Positions 42,401-52,078 of a stretch of 64,000 bases of DNA are shown here, piece after piece. The stretch is taken from NCBI GenBank assembly GCA_963971405.1, contig OZ020492.1:3348001-3412000 (forward strand). Direction: 5' to 3'. A model generated the notes under the pieces. That model made no database searches, was not told the DNA's origin, and saw nothing but the letters and a program-made list of their open reading frames with translations. Position 1 is the first letter of the stretch, and each line of letters starts with the position of its first letter. The DNA comes from Psococerastis gibbosa. Its lineage: Eukaryota; Arthropoda; Insecta; Psocodea; Psocidae. The position numbers were made by a program, and so were the translations under genes.

Positions 42401-42480
42401 TTATAGCTCTAACTCCGCTAGGCTGGCTTAGTAATAGACCAAAAAGTCATTATTTATTTTTTATTTTTTTATTTAAATTT
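42401..42480 (-). repeat. Dispersed repeat shared with 11205-11270
   Basis: CTCTAACTCCGCTAGGCTGG and CTTAGTAATAGACCAAAAAG are the reverse complement of the 11225-11265 sequence, and TTTTTGTTCTATTACTAAT at about 59705 is a third partial relative. The function of this small repeat is unknown. Confidence 0.5.
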
Positions 42481-42651
42481 ATTTAAACACCTACAACACT
42501 CCATCCGAGCAGATCTACTAGGAAATGAGCGATTAATGCTCAGCACTTGCTTCCTGTTCTACGGTATATTAACTCAACCTATTTGCTTATCCAATTGCAT
42601 TGTCCTTTTTATTTAACTAGCATTATACGTCTTGATATTCTGTTTTTCTAG

Positions 42652-43026
42652 GGGCTTGTTCCTCAACATTACGTGAACGATGGGAAATTGCACGAAGGTC
42701 TTAACGAACTCATGAAGACACTGAATGAATATACAACAGCCTCTGTCGATGAGCTTAATGTGCTCGGAACTGTCAACTACGATGACTTGAGTCATCTTCG
42801 GGATGTTTTTATGATGCTAATTAGTGAACTATGGGACACTCGACATGACGCAAATGTCATTACTGGGTACAGACGAAATGGTTCTCTCCTCTTCGAAGTA
42901 AGCGGTTATTTGCTGCCAGCTGGTGGAGTGGGGTTACCTGTAGGTGAAGAAATTGGTCGACAAGCTGAAGACGAAGCCGACTCCGATGAGGCTCCTGCTT
43001 TGGAAGAAGATTCAACCAGTCCATGA
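42652..43026 (+). CDS. Novel three-exon gene, last coding exon
   Basis: The exon follows acceptor TCTGTTTTTCTAG, is phase 0 and ends at TGA (43024-43026): 375 bases, 124 residues. It encodes GLVPQHYVNDGKLHEGLNEL, a predicted helical stretch (YDDLSHLRDVFMMLISELWD), then SLLFEVSGYLLPAGGVGLPV. A strongly acidic tail closes the protein (EDEADSDEAPALEEDSTSP). Both this exon and exon 2 are 375 bases, possibly by chance. No domain family is recognised. The acidic tail together with the basic exon 1 end would suit a nuclear protein, which is inference only. Confidence 0.7.
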   Translation, partial: GLVPQHYVNDGKLHEGLNELMKTLNEYTTASVDELNVLGTVNYDDLSHLRDVFMMLISELWDTRHDANVITGYRRNGSLLFEVSGYLLPAGGVGLPVGEEIGRQAEDEADSDEAPALEEDSTSP

Positions 43027-43655
43027 AAAAAATGAGCATAAAAAAGTTCTTTTGTCAAGCACAATATTCTAATGGACAATACTAATAGGTAAACCTGCTA
43101 GTAATAATATTAAATTCTGTATCTTATAGGAATTTCGGCATGGCCGTTTATTTTGATTGTAAAATTTCTTTTATGTCTTCTTCAACCGAAAAAATATCTC
43201 CAAGATACACATGAAAATAATTAATGTGTTCTGTATATTTTACAGATTTCGACATGACCGTTTATGGTTCTGATTAGTAATCATGTTTAGTAATAATGTT
43301 GATCTGGCTTCTGCTACTTTTTAAAAAAAAGGTTCTGGTGGTGCGTCAAATTTGAAAGTATTAGCAACCATTTCCAATTAAAGCTCGTATACATTTTGTT
43401 TTTTTTTACGTTTTCCGCTAAAAATAGGCTACTATTTAATATTTTGTGCCGTTTTTTAAAATATGTATTTCCTTCATTCCCGCAAAAAATTGATATAGGC
43501 CTAGGGTATAGTCTCAATTTGCCATACTTTGGAGCGTAGCTAATATTTTTCTCATTGTGTTCGATATAAACTACCATACCATTTAGCATTTTAAATTTTC
43601 CTGATTTTTGTATTTTTATATGGCGGCTCAAGGTTTAATAATATACTAATTAAAA
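43027..43655 (+). other. Probable 3' UTR of the 35-43 kb gene
   Basis: AT-rich, with a short diverged duplication (GAATTTCGGCATGGCCGTTT near 43130 and GATTTCGACATGACCGTTTA near 43245). No AATAAA lies soon after the stop. The nearest good poly(A) signals are in the tandem array that follows. The antisense ORF at 43314-43631 is not supported. Confidence 0.45.
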
Positions 43656-44726
43656 TGCAATTATGTAATTAGCACCACCTTTTCTTCTACTCAACTTATT
43701 TTATGACCATTGCTACTGTAAAACATTTAAAATTACTTTATTTTTTCTCGTAGTATAAAACCTTCTTAGTTCTTAGTTAGGCCTAGTCAACTCTACATTG
43801 TAATGTTGTAAGCATGCATGAATAAATATACATTCGGACGTACGGCAATGTTTTATTTCTGTGGACAATGTACGCTAGAAATATAATATTTGAGCTTAGG
43901 GCCGGTTCGACTACAACTTTTTTCAATTAGGCTATGTAATAAGCACCACCTTTTTTTCTAGGTACTCACTTATTTTATGACCATTCCTACTGTAAAAAAT
44001 TTAAAATTGTTATAGCCTTCTCGTAGTGTACAACCTTCTTAGTTCTTAAACGTAGTCAACTTTACATTGTAATGTTGAAAGCATGTATGAATAAATACTT
44101 TCGGACGTAATGTTTTATTTCTGACGACAATGTATGTTACAAATAAGTTATATAATATTTGAGCTTAGGGCCGATTCGAATGTGCTCTCTACAACTTTTT
44201 GCAATTATGTAATAAGCACCACATTTTCTTCTACTCACTTATTTTATAACCATTCCTACTGTAAAACATTTTTATATTTTTCTCGTTGTGTAAAATCTTT
44301 TTAGTTCTTTAGAGTAGTCAACTTTGCATTGTAATGTTGTAAGCATGTATGAATTAATACAGTCGGACGTAATGTCTTATTTCTGATGACAATGTATGCT
44401 ACAAATATATAATAAATTTATTTGAGTTTAGGGCCGATTCGAATGTGCTCTCTACAACATTTTGCAATTATGTAATAAGCACCACATTTTCTTCTGCTCA
44501 CTTATTTTATGACCATTCCTACTTTAAACATTTAAAATTTTTATATTCTTCTCGTAGTGTAAAATCTATTTAGTTCTTAAGCGTATTCAACTTTGCATTG
44601 TAATGTTGTAAACGTGTATAAATAAATACATTCGGCGTAATGTTTTATTACTGTCGACAATGTACGCTACAAATATAAAATATTTAAACTTAGGGCGCGG
44701 ATTCGAATGTGCTCTCTACAACTTTA
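43656..44726 (+). repeat. Four-unit tandem array of about 267 bp with poly(A)-signal-like sites
   Basis: Units start near 43656, 43922, 44200 and 44463, each with AATAAGCACCACCTTTT, TTATTTTATGACCATTCCTA and GTAATGTTGTAAGCATGTAT. Each then has a TGAATAAATA and a GTAATGTTTTATTTCTG block. The AATAAA site is present at about 43821, 44090 and 44621 and altered to AATTAA at 44352. The spacing is 269, 262 and 269 bases. The array lies about 630 bases after the stop of the 35-43 kb gene. Confidence 0.9.
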
Positions 44727-46620
44727 TAGAATACTTTAAGTAGCCTAAGCATAAGCTAGCTTTATTGGAAACGTCCGATTTGACAAACTGGCCAAATATA
44801 ACTTAAAGTGTGACCTATAATTTATTTTGAGGTTTGTTACGGTGCATAGGCTAAAGCAATCCTATATACTCCTGTGTATGATAAATTTTTTTTGTTCATT
44901 GCTATTAGAAGAACAAAAAAATTATAAAAAAATAAAAAAGCGTGTTCCAAAACTACTATAGGCCTAGCTTCAATCACTACAAATCACTATGTGTAAGCCC
45001 CCACATTTTGGCAACTATATTTTAAAAGCATTTCCCTATAGGGGGAGAGCCTCGGAACCCCTATCTGTATAAAATCTGCAACCTGAATAGCCTAAAAGAC
45101 CTAATTTGAATTTTTTTTGTGGATACCAAGAATTGATTTCGTCTCACCCTGCCAGCCCCACTTTAGAAAGAAACCAGCGGGCACCCTTGTACAAAGCTAT
45201 ATGTATATATGTATGTAGCCTATACATGTAACAAACTCGAGTTAGTGACTAGGCCTATAGGTTATAACTCATGCGCGGCTATATCGGAGGTGACGATCTG
45301 ACGTCGCCGTAGGTGAGGTAACCTCAGTATATATTTAAAACTCCATTCTATCTACTGTACACTAAAAATATTTCGGGGGGGGGGAAGGCTATGGCCTTGG
45401 TGTTTACTCAAGTTAATTAAAGTATACCTTGAGAGTTTACACCGTCGTATTTCTTGCATGTTCCGTTGTTCCGTTCGCAAAATATAGTTTTAATGGGGAA
45501 GGAGGTGCTGAAAGACTTGTAGCCTAGGGGTCGACGATCGCAAGGTCGGGGCCTGGGTGTAAGGGCAATATATAAAGTCAAATAAGCCACACATAATGAA
45601 CCGCAACTACCATAGTAGTGGGGGAGAGAAATTAGTGTCATTGTATCGAACATCACGTACTTGTCACTGCTAAGTGTTGTAAGTAAAGGCATGTTTTGTA
45701 TATGCATGGGGGAAGTAAATATTTCAACAGGGCAACAAAAATGGGGAATTGGATAACTGAAAATAAAAATATATATAAATATATACCTATATATACCGGT
45801 ACATAAATTCATTTTATTAAGTTTATTACATCCAAAATATCCAAAATTAAGTTTAAGTTAACGCGACAGTTATGGACTCTGTTGTCGGTTTATACTCGTA
45901 TATCGACTCGCGCAAAGCTCTATGTGGAGGTTCGGATTTCCTAATTCAGTGAATTGCAACGATAATTAATTAATTTTTATGTCGGAGTTATGCTGGCAAT
46001 AACAAAACAAATTTTAATAAAATTAGCAATCCATCAAAGCGTTATAAATACACTCGGCAGTGTATTTATCTCACCACCAAGTTATACATTAAGTTTAACA
46101 ACAACAATCTATGTATAAAGCCTACAAAAAAAACTAAAATTAATTCTGCAACATGTTCGAATCCCATTCATACTCCCAAACCTACAGCGGGTTCCCCGTA
46201 TTTGTAATTGAGATTGTTCCATCTACCAGCAGCAATCAGCTAAGGAATTCTTCGCAAAAATAGACAATATTTCATTCAACAGACGCTGCACGAAAACAAA
46301 AGAATAAGTAGGCTAGGTAGTTGTCCGAATAAATTTAACCATCTTTATGAATATGAATTGAACTCTAGCTGGAAGAATATAGGCCCTACACACAGTGTAG
46401 TAAATCTTTGTAATCATATTTACAAAAATTCTATAGGCCTTAGCTTATTACGAGTATATTTGGGTAGGCACTTAAATTACTTTATTACAATTCACTTAAT
46501 TGCATTGGCCATAAATCTTGGACACACAGTCTTCCAATAAATAGATTCGATAATAAAAACCAAGATATTAACAATCATCAAAAGCTTGGAAGCTACCTAT
46601 ACACTATATTAATTTTTGGC
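44727..46620. other. AT-rich non-coding stretch
   Basis: No exon or mobile element was recognised. Short ORFs on both strands (45417-45812 minus, 46358-46540 plus) are of low complexity or lack context. A G run lies near 45375. Confidence 0.4.
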
Positions 46621-46870
46621 TCACATATTTTCCTTAGCGATATTTTTTGTGTGACATGGACTGTTCTTTTTTTTCTTGATACCGTATCCCACATTCCTAA
46701 AATCCCCTGATTGCAGAAAGGTACATCGTTGTCGGTCCAAGATGTCGTGGAACGGATGCACAGGGGCTGTACCCAAGGGTATGTCTGCAGTCAGGAAGGG
46801 TTCAGATAGAGCAGCAATAAGACCACCACGATCCTTTAATGCATGATAATTCCAGACGAATTTGTTGTAC
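46621..46870 (-). CDS. Coding-like open stretch, unknown (possible exon)
   Basis: On the minus strand an acceptor-like TTTAATGTAG precedes an 82-codon open frame: YNKFVWNYHALKDRGGLIAA, LSEPFLTADIPLGTAPVHPF, HDILDRQRCTFLQSGDF. It then runs into a Lys-rich end and TGA at 46621. The residue mix (WNYH, DRGG, PLGTAPVHPFHD) is protein-like, unlike neighbouring random ORFs, and it has no internal stop. There is no ATG near the start, which fits an internal or terminal exon. I do not recognise the family. Alternatives are a fragment of an unfamiliar transposon protein or a remnant exon of a gene lying under the 47-kb region. Confidence 0.4.
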
Positions 46871-47114
46871 CTACATTAAATTACCTACCTAGTAATTTAG
46901 TTCATTACAGACAATTTGATGGCTGGTAGATAGATTCCCACGACTAATGAATTTTCCAAAATAAAGAATGTACGGTATCTCGTAAGGTGGTTTGTTTCTA
47001 ATAGACAGTTTCACAGATATTAAATTTTTTATAAAGGGAGTGTCAGCTTGAAAATCTTCCGACACATGTTGGGAGTGGCCCTTAGGTGGTTGGACATTTC
47101 GTCACAATAAAGTA

Positions 47115-47250
47115 AGATTCACTAGTAGCGCCAACTTATCCCTGCACCAACCTTTTCCAGCTCCAACCTTAACCAGCGCCAACCTGTCCCTGTGCCAACT
47201 TGTCCAAGCTCCAACTTGTCCAAGCTTCAACTTGTCCAAGCTCCAACTTA
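47115..47250. repeat. Minisatellite of 12-18 bp units (CCAACTTGTCCAAGCT)
   Basis: Repeated forms such as GCTCCAACTTGTCCAAGCTT, GCGCCAACCTGTCCCTGTG and GCTCCAACCTTAACCAGC occur about eight times between 47126 and 47250. It lies about 120 bases beyond the stop codon of the minus-strand zinc-finger gene, so it probably falls within or near that gene's 3' UTR. The minus ORF across it (SWSLDKLKLGQVGAW...) is a by-product of the repeat. Confidence 0.7.
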
Positions 47251-47369
47251 CTTGTACTGATGGTATTAAGCCAATGGGGACCCAAATATCCCGCACCAAA
47301 ATGGTCGCACCCATAATTTCTGCTCCCCAAGTTTAACAATAGATAGACTGAACAATATGTGAGAAGCGG

Positions 47370-49073
47370 CTATTGCGTGGAGCTGCAGGACCCAGCTGGA
47401 AAGTCTCGTTTATGATGCATCAAGCCATCCATATCATTGAACCCCGCGAAACACTGTGCACACTTGTGAGGACTGTTACTGATACCATTACCATGAACCG
47501 ATTTCATGTGCCTCTCTAGGAAATGTAGAGTGTAGAAACGACGGGAGCAATGCTCGCATGTAAATCTATGTTCTAAAGTCCTGTGTCTAGTTAACTTGTA
47601 AAGAGAGGTAAACCGGTAGGAGCATTTCTGGCACTCGTAAGGGGTCTCGCCTGTATGGACCCTCAAATGATCTTGGAATCTGATTATTGAGGAATAGCTT
47701 TTTGGACATATATTACATTTATATTGCTTTCTTACATTATGTGTTTCTTCGTGCTCCCGTAATTCTGAAATGTTTTGAAAAGATTTTCTGCAAACGCGAC
47801 ACTTGGAACGACGAATTTTGTTTTTAGATGAGAAAACTTTCTTCATATCCTGAGATTGTTGGTTTTGTGATGAATACGGTTTATTTTTAGTGTTAGATCT
47901 CTCCGGAGTGACATATTGATCAGAGCTTATATTTAGCCCCTGAGGCAAATGAGAGCTCGAAATCAGAGATTGCTCCACTATTGGTAAGGATTGACGACTG
48001 TCTTCTACCATAGTAAACCTTTGGCAGTGATCAAAATCCGAAATTACTTCAAAATAAGATTTCCGAACTGCCATTGATTGTTGTTGATCTGTAACTAAAT
48101 TATTTCCTTCCATGTTAAGTCTTTGGTGATTTTCATAATACGCGTATAAATTGTGCTCTGGTATGTTATATCCTTCAATTGCACGACTTGGATATTCACT
48201 AGAAGTGGAATCTGACTCCCGGTAAGATGCCCCATTCAATTGAGGCTGTCTAAGAAGTAAATCAGGCCCAACTGATTCATGTTGATCATGGCCAAAATTG
48301 AGCCCCTCTCCGCTGTATACTCTCATTGCAGGGCACTTATTTTGATCAGATCTTAGACGCAGTCCCTGGTTAGAACTCTCAACAACGACCGATTGATGTT
48401 CCACCGGAAGAAAACCTGACTCTATATAGATCTCTGTATTTTGAAGAATTTGATTTCCATCAAGGTTTGAACTTGGTGCCTGGTTGGACCTAATAACAGA
48501 TTCATGTTGATCAATGGAAAAGTTGAGCCCCGGATGGCTGTATTGCTGCATTACAGGACATAGATCCAGATCCGAATTTGAATGCAGTCCATGGTTAGGT
48601 CTCTCTACTGCCACCGATTGGTGTAAATCAGACCCTGCATAGTTCCTTACAGCTAGAATTTGATTAATTTCAGAGTATTGATCACTGAAAAAATCCAATC
48701 CATATCCTCCCATTGGAGGCATTTGATGCTGGTAGGGGCTTATTTCCATTGGCTTTTGAGAATTTTGATTTATCTCCTCGTTAGATTCCCATTCTGTTTG
48801 ACGTTGATTTAAGGTGGAGTTCAACAACTGACTCCGATGCATTGCCACCGCTTGAGGTGCAGTTGAAGCCGTACATTGTTCCTCGTTAGGGCTCTCGTCT
48901 GCAGTAGTTCGACTTTGACTTGACAATACGTTTGGCCCTTGGATTTGGCTCTTTGCCACAACTGACGCATACTTTTGATTGGAGTAAAAAGTTTGTCTTT
49001 GGTCGTATGGTTCTTCCACGCAGACCTGTAGTGGCTCTTTCAATAACTCGTCTTCAGCACTTGACATGACACC
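47370..49073 (-). CDS. C2H2 zinc-finger protein (second locus)
   Basis: On the minus strand the frame opens after an acceptor-like TAATATTCTTAAAG with GGT GTC ATG. The likely initiator is ATG at 49067 (MSSAEDELLKEPLQ), giving 565 residues to TAG at 47370-47372. Residues 1-420 are Gln/Ser/Asn-rich and probably disordered. They hold two diverged copies of a unit of about 75 residues (HQSVAVERPNHGL..CPVMQQYS and HQSVVVESSNQGL..CPAMRVYS). Fingers start at about 423: F1 C423/C426/H439/H443, F2 C451/C454/H467/H471, F3 C479/C482/H495/H500, F4 C504/C507/H520/H525, and a degenerate F5 C536/C539/H551. F2-F3 have an HTGETP linker. A nuclear DNA-binding role is predicted. The exon start resembles that of the 12.6-kb gene (phase 0, GGTGT), but the fingers are not close copies. 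Confidence 0.88.
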   Translation of the reverse strand, partial: GVMSSAEDELLKEPLQVCVEEPYDQRQTFYSNQKYASVVAKSQIQGPNVLSSQSRTTADESPNEEQCTASTAPQAVAMHRSQLLNSTLNQRQTEWESNEEINQNSQKPMEISPYQHQMPPMGGYGLDFFSDQYSEINQILAVRNYAGSDLHQSVAVERPNHGLHSNSDLDLCPVMQQYSHPGLNFSIDQHESVIRSNQAPSSNLDGNQILQNTEIYIESGFLPVEHQSVVVESSNQGLRLRSDQNKCPAMRVYSGEGLNFGHDQHESVGPDLLLRQPQLNGASYRESDSTSSEYPSRAIEGYNIPEHNLYAYYENHQRLNMEGNNLVTDQQQSMAVRKSYFEVISDFDHCQRFTMVEDSRQSLPIVEQSLISSSHLPQGLNISSDQYVTPERSNTKNKPYSSQNQQSQDMKKVFSSKNKIRRSKCRVCRKSFQNISELREHEETHNVRKQYKCNICPKSYSSIIRFQDHLRVHTGETPYECQKCSYRFTSLYKLTRHRTLEHRFTCEHCSRRFYTLHFLERHMKSVHGNGISNSPHKCAQCFAGFNDMDGLMHHKRDFPAGSCSSTQ

Positions 49074-49245
49074 CTTTAAGAATATTAGACATAAAATATT
49101 AGATACGAGATACGGCATATGTGGTGTAAAATATAACATACCCAGAATTCCTGGGTCTTTGGTCCCTTCTCTCATATTATCCCCCCCCCCTCCAAAATGA
49201 CCAAAAAATCGATCATTTTGAAATTTCAGTGCCAAAGCCCACCTG
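49074..49245 (-). promoter_or_regulatory. Possible 5' UTR exon of the second zinc-finger gene
   Basis: Upstream on the minus strand, TTTTTTCCAG/GTGGGC (49242) is an acceptor-like site and GAATTCTGG/GTATGT (about 49141) is a good donor-like site. This suggests a small untranslated exon of about 100 bases. It would carry an ATG (ATGAGAGAAGGG) whose frame, after splicing to 49073, ends past the main ATG. The continuous 5' extension of the ORF through this region is less likely coding because it crosses a long G run. Confidence 0.35.
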
Positions 49246-50449
49246 GAAAAAATTTAAATTAAAGACACAATTATACATATTCAAAATTGTTATCTTTCAA
49301 CTGTTATTAGGCTAATATGGGCAATTATTCTTGATTCATTTTATTTTGCACTATATACTTTTACCACGCTTACATTCAAATTCAAATATATTTATTTACT
49401 GTTTTGATGTACAATTTGTTAGTGTTTGTATAAAACTTAGACGGATATATGTCACTCAGCTTATACCTACTTTATAATAGGCCTATAGCCTATGTTCTGA
49501 GGTGGGTGAGCTCTTAGACTCGATCTGAATGAATGAAAATAGTGTAGGCTAATTCTATACCTACGAAAAATCTAGGCAACGCAAATGATATTGTACAATT
49601 CAGTAGGTACCTACTATAGCTGTTATTTAGATAAGTTAAATATCATCACATTGCACCACCGCCAGTGGAGGATCCAGAGATTTTTTCAGGTGGGGTAGGC
49701 CTAGGTCGTTGGCTCAAAAGATTAGGTAAGATGGGGATGGCTAGTGTATAATTTCCTTCCAAGGCCAATCCCAGACCCATGTAGGACACCCATAAAACTA
49801 TATAGATCAGGGTAACCCGCCAGTGACGTTACGTTCTTCGCACATGTAATCAAACAAGTCCGGTCTACATCAAGGCAAACAATCCTGTATCCGTACTTGT
49901 TCAACTTTCAAAACCAACTTTTGTTTCAACTTGTGGTCAACCAATGAACGCCCAGAATTTTTCATTAATTTCGCTTATTGGCTACCCGCATGTTGAGCGT
50001 GAAAGTTCAACGTGAATTGAAAAAGTGTCGAAGCCGCGCGTGTAAGTTGACATTAAATTTCGAGGGAATAAGTATTGCAAACAAAAAAGGACTTTCTTTC
50101 AAAAGGGGGCAGGCAGGGTTGGTCGAACTCTACTACCCCGCAGTGCCCCCCCCCCTCCCCATGAAAAATACCTCTTATATAATATTATATTATATATATG
50201 TATAGATTTTACAGGCCAAGTGCTACCCTCGGATTCTTCTGGAACTAGGGGGCACTTCAGCTTCTGTCTACTAACGGTACGTAAAAAAATTATTAAAAAT
50301 ACACTTATTATTATTATTTTTAAATTTCCCCCAGCAGGCATCCCCCCCCCCTTTTGTCCTTGTAAACAAAGCAATTTGTAATGGCTTCGTTTAGGGTAGG
50401 TATAGTTCGGCAGAGGTATACTGGCAAGAAGGTTCAATAGGGCAATAGG
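49246..50449. other. Non-coding stretch
   Basis: Contains a CAGTGGAGGATCCAGAG hAT-like end near 49664 without a visible partner. C runs lie near 50147 and 50341. No exon or RNA was found. Confidence 0.4.
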
Positions 50450-50678
50450 CAGTGGCGGCGCTACGGGGGTGCCCGAGGGGGCCTGGCCCCCCCAAAAGTT
50501 TCTCCGGCCCCTCCGGGGCCCCCCCAGTTTTGAGATATTTTACATCTTGTTAAATTGCAGAATTATTGAACGGTATACCTACTCCCAATGAAATGTGTTT
50601 TGTTTTTTCATTGGCCCCCCCAGATAGAAGTCATGCCCCTCCATGGCCCCCACCCTAAAATTTCTAGCGCCGCCACTG
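50450..50678. mobile_element. hAT MITE, short relative of the 2.6-kb element
   Basis: The ends CAGTGGCGGCGCTACGGGGG and TCTAGCGCCGCCACTG are flanked by the exact 8-bp duplication GCAATAGG (50442-50449 and 50679-50686). The interior matches both sides of 2625-3588 (TTTTGAGATATTTTACATCT, then CATTGGCCCCCCCAGATAGA) but lacks its middle. It is an internal-deletion derivative of 229 bp. Confidence 0.93.
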
Positions 50679-50686
50679 GCAATAGG

Positions 50687-51369
50687 CCCAAAATAGCCAA
50701 TTATTAATAATATTTACTATATTTATAGTGTTATTTGGGGCTCGAGAACTTTCTCTAATATAATAATACGTGATTAAATGCACCATGAAAATAAAAATGT
50801 CCCACCTATTTCAGGGCAATTTAATACTTAGACATAATTCTTAATGGCTCTTTCAATATAATGACAGGTACCTACCTAAAGAAACAGCCAAAACTTTTAT
50901 AGATACGGCAATTTAAATCTAACACATCTTACCAGCAATTAATTCGAAGTCAAGCCTACTTAATTAAGTTCGCTTACTTTAAAAATATGTTAGAATTAAA
51001 CTGGATGCTAGGTATGCTGTCATGCAACAACTGGCCAAAGTATCGCATATGGTATTCATAAATTTCTTCCTGCAAAAACAAGTTGAGACCTGCCATCCTT
51101 TTTTAAATACATTTTGATTTACTTAAGGCGACCATCCGTCTCATAACTGAAGACACAGTTGGCCATGACGTAATGTAAAACACGATGTATAATATATATA
51201 TATATATAATATTCGACTAACCCTGTACCGGTACTTCTAATTCCAGCTATGTCACAATAACACAATAACGGCTTATTCAAAAACCTATTAGGTGGCTCAC
51301 TGAAGGACCCCTGAAGGAATTTTCTGGTAAATCCATAAATGGGATAGGCCTATTAAAAGTTCGAGGCAC
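50687..51369. other. Non-coding stretch
   Basis: AT-rich, with a (TA)n tract at about 51190-51208. No exon, RNA or second-copy repeat was recognised. Confidence 0.4.
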
Positions 51370-51372
51370 TAA

Positions 51373-51511
51373 GGCGCTTATTCCACCGACGTCAATAGTT
51401 CACTATTGACGTGTTTGACGTGGTAGCAGACATTAAAGATAGTGTAAAAATGATCTGCTACCACGTCAAACACGTCAATAGTGAACTATTGACGTCGGTG
51501 GAATAAGCGCC
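51373..51511. mobile_element. Perfect 58-bp-arm Harbinger-like MITE
   Basis: 51373-51430 and 51454-51511 are exact reverse complements with a 23-base loop, flanked by TAA on both sides (51370-51372 and 51512-51514). The ends GGCGCTTATTCCACCGACGT share TTCCACCGAC with the 40.1-kb element. The internal GACGTGGTAGCAGACATTAA is also shared, so both belong to one family. The arm itself contains a hairpin (CGTCAATAGTTCACTATTGACG region). Arm identity suggests recent insertion or gene conversion. Confidence 0.9.
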
Positions 51512-51910
51512 TAAGGCAATGGAGAGAGGCCGGCACCTGGAGCAACTAGTTTTAAGTTAAATTGTTATGCCGCTAAATCCTTGGGGCTGAAATGTAGGGA
51601 GACTGGGGTAATTCGCGTAATTCTCGGCGAAATTACCTTGGTGGAGGGCTTCGCCAGATGCCATCACGAACGACTAGGCTTATGTGCTTGAAGTGAAGTG
51701 TCCCAGTAAGGAACAAACATTAAAAAATTATTTGACGAGGATTTTGAGTGTGCAGGCATAGACTAAAGGTACCGCCTAAATTTTATGCTCATGTTAACAC
51801 CATAAATGCTTCCATGTGGGAAGAAAAAAGGAAGTTTTTGTGGATGCAAAAGGTAATTTCGTATTGGACTGCGAATCAGCATAGATGAGTGATCTCCTAC
51901 TTAGGGCTCA

Positions 51911-52078
51911 CAAGGGCGGATCCACGGGAAAATTTAGGGGGGGAGTCAAAAATTGTATGTGTAGGTAGGCAGCCTATGCCCTCCCAAGAAATCATTTTTG
52001 TGAAAAATAATTGTACTATCTTATGAATTTACTCATTTAGGGGGTTCATGACCCCCCCCCCCCATGGATGCGCCATTG
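51911..52078. mobile_element. hAT-like MITE
   Basis: The ends CAAGGGCGGATCCACGG and CCATGGATGCGCCATTG are imperfect inverted repeats, flanked by AGGGCTCA and AGAACTCA (6 of 8 match). A G run follows the left end and a C run precedes the right end, as in the other C-run hAT MITEs of this window. Confidence 0.65.

Larger units (their letters stand above)
38988..42651 (+). other. Intron 2 of the 35-43 kb gene
   Basis: 3.66 kb bounded by GTATGT and TGTTTTTCTAG. It is almost wholly mobile-element DNA: a dispersed repeat (39008-39165), an antisense LINE (39245-40030), a Harbinger MITE (40114-40509), a partial SINE A (40835-40930) and a second antisense LINE (about 41105-42400). The distance between the phase-0 exons thus seems to have grown by insertion. 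Confidence 0.65.

Noticed and set aside
43656..44726. CRISPR-like array
   Set aside because: Units are about 267 bp, diverged throughout, with no conserved short repeat and unique spacer pattern. The sequence is eukaryotic.
47102..47314. Small repetitive protein (SWSLDKLKLGQVGAW...)
   Set aside because: It is the translation of a minisatellite next to the 3' end of the zinc-finger gene. No start context or splice signals.
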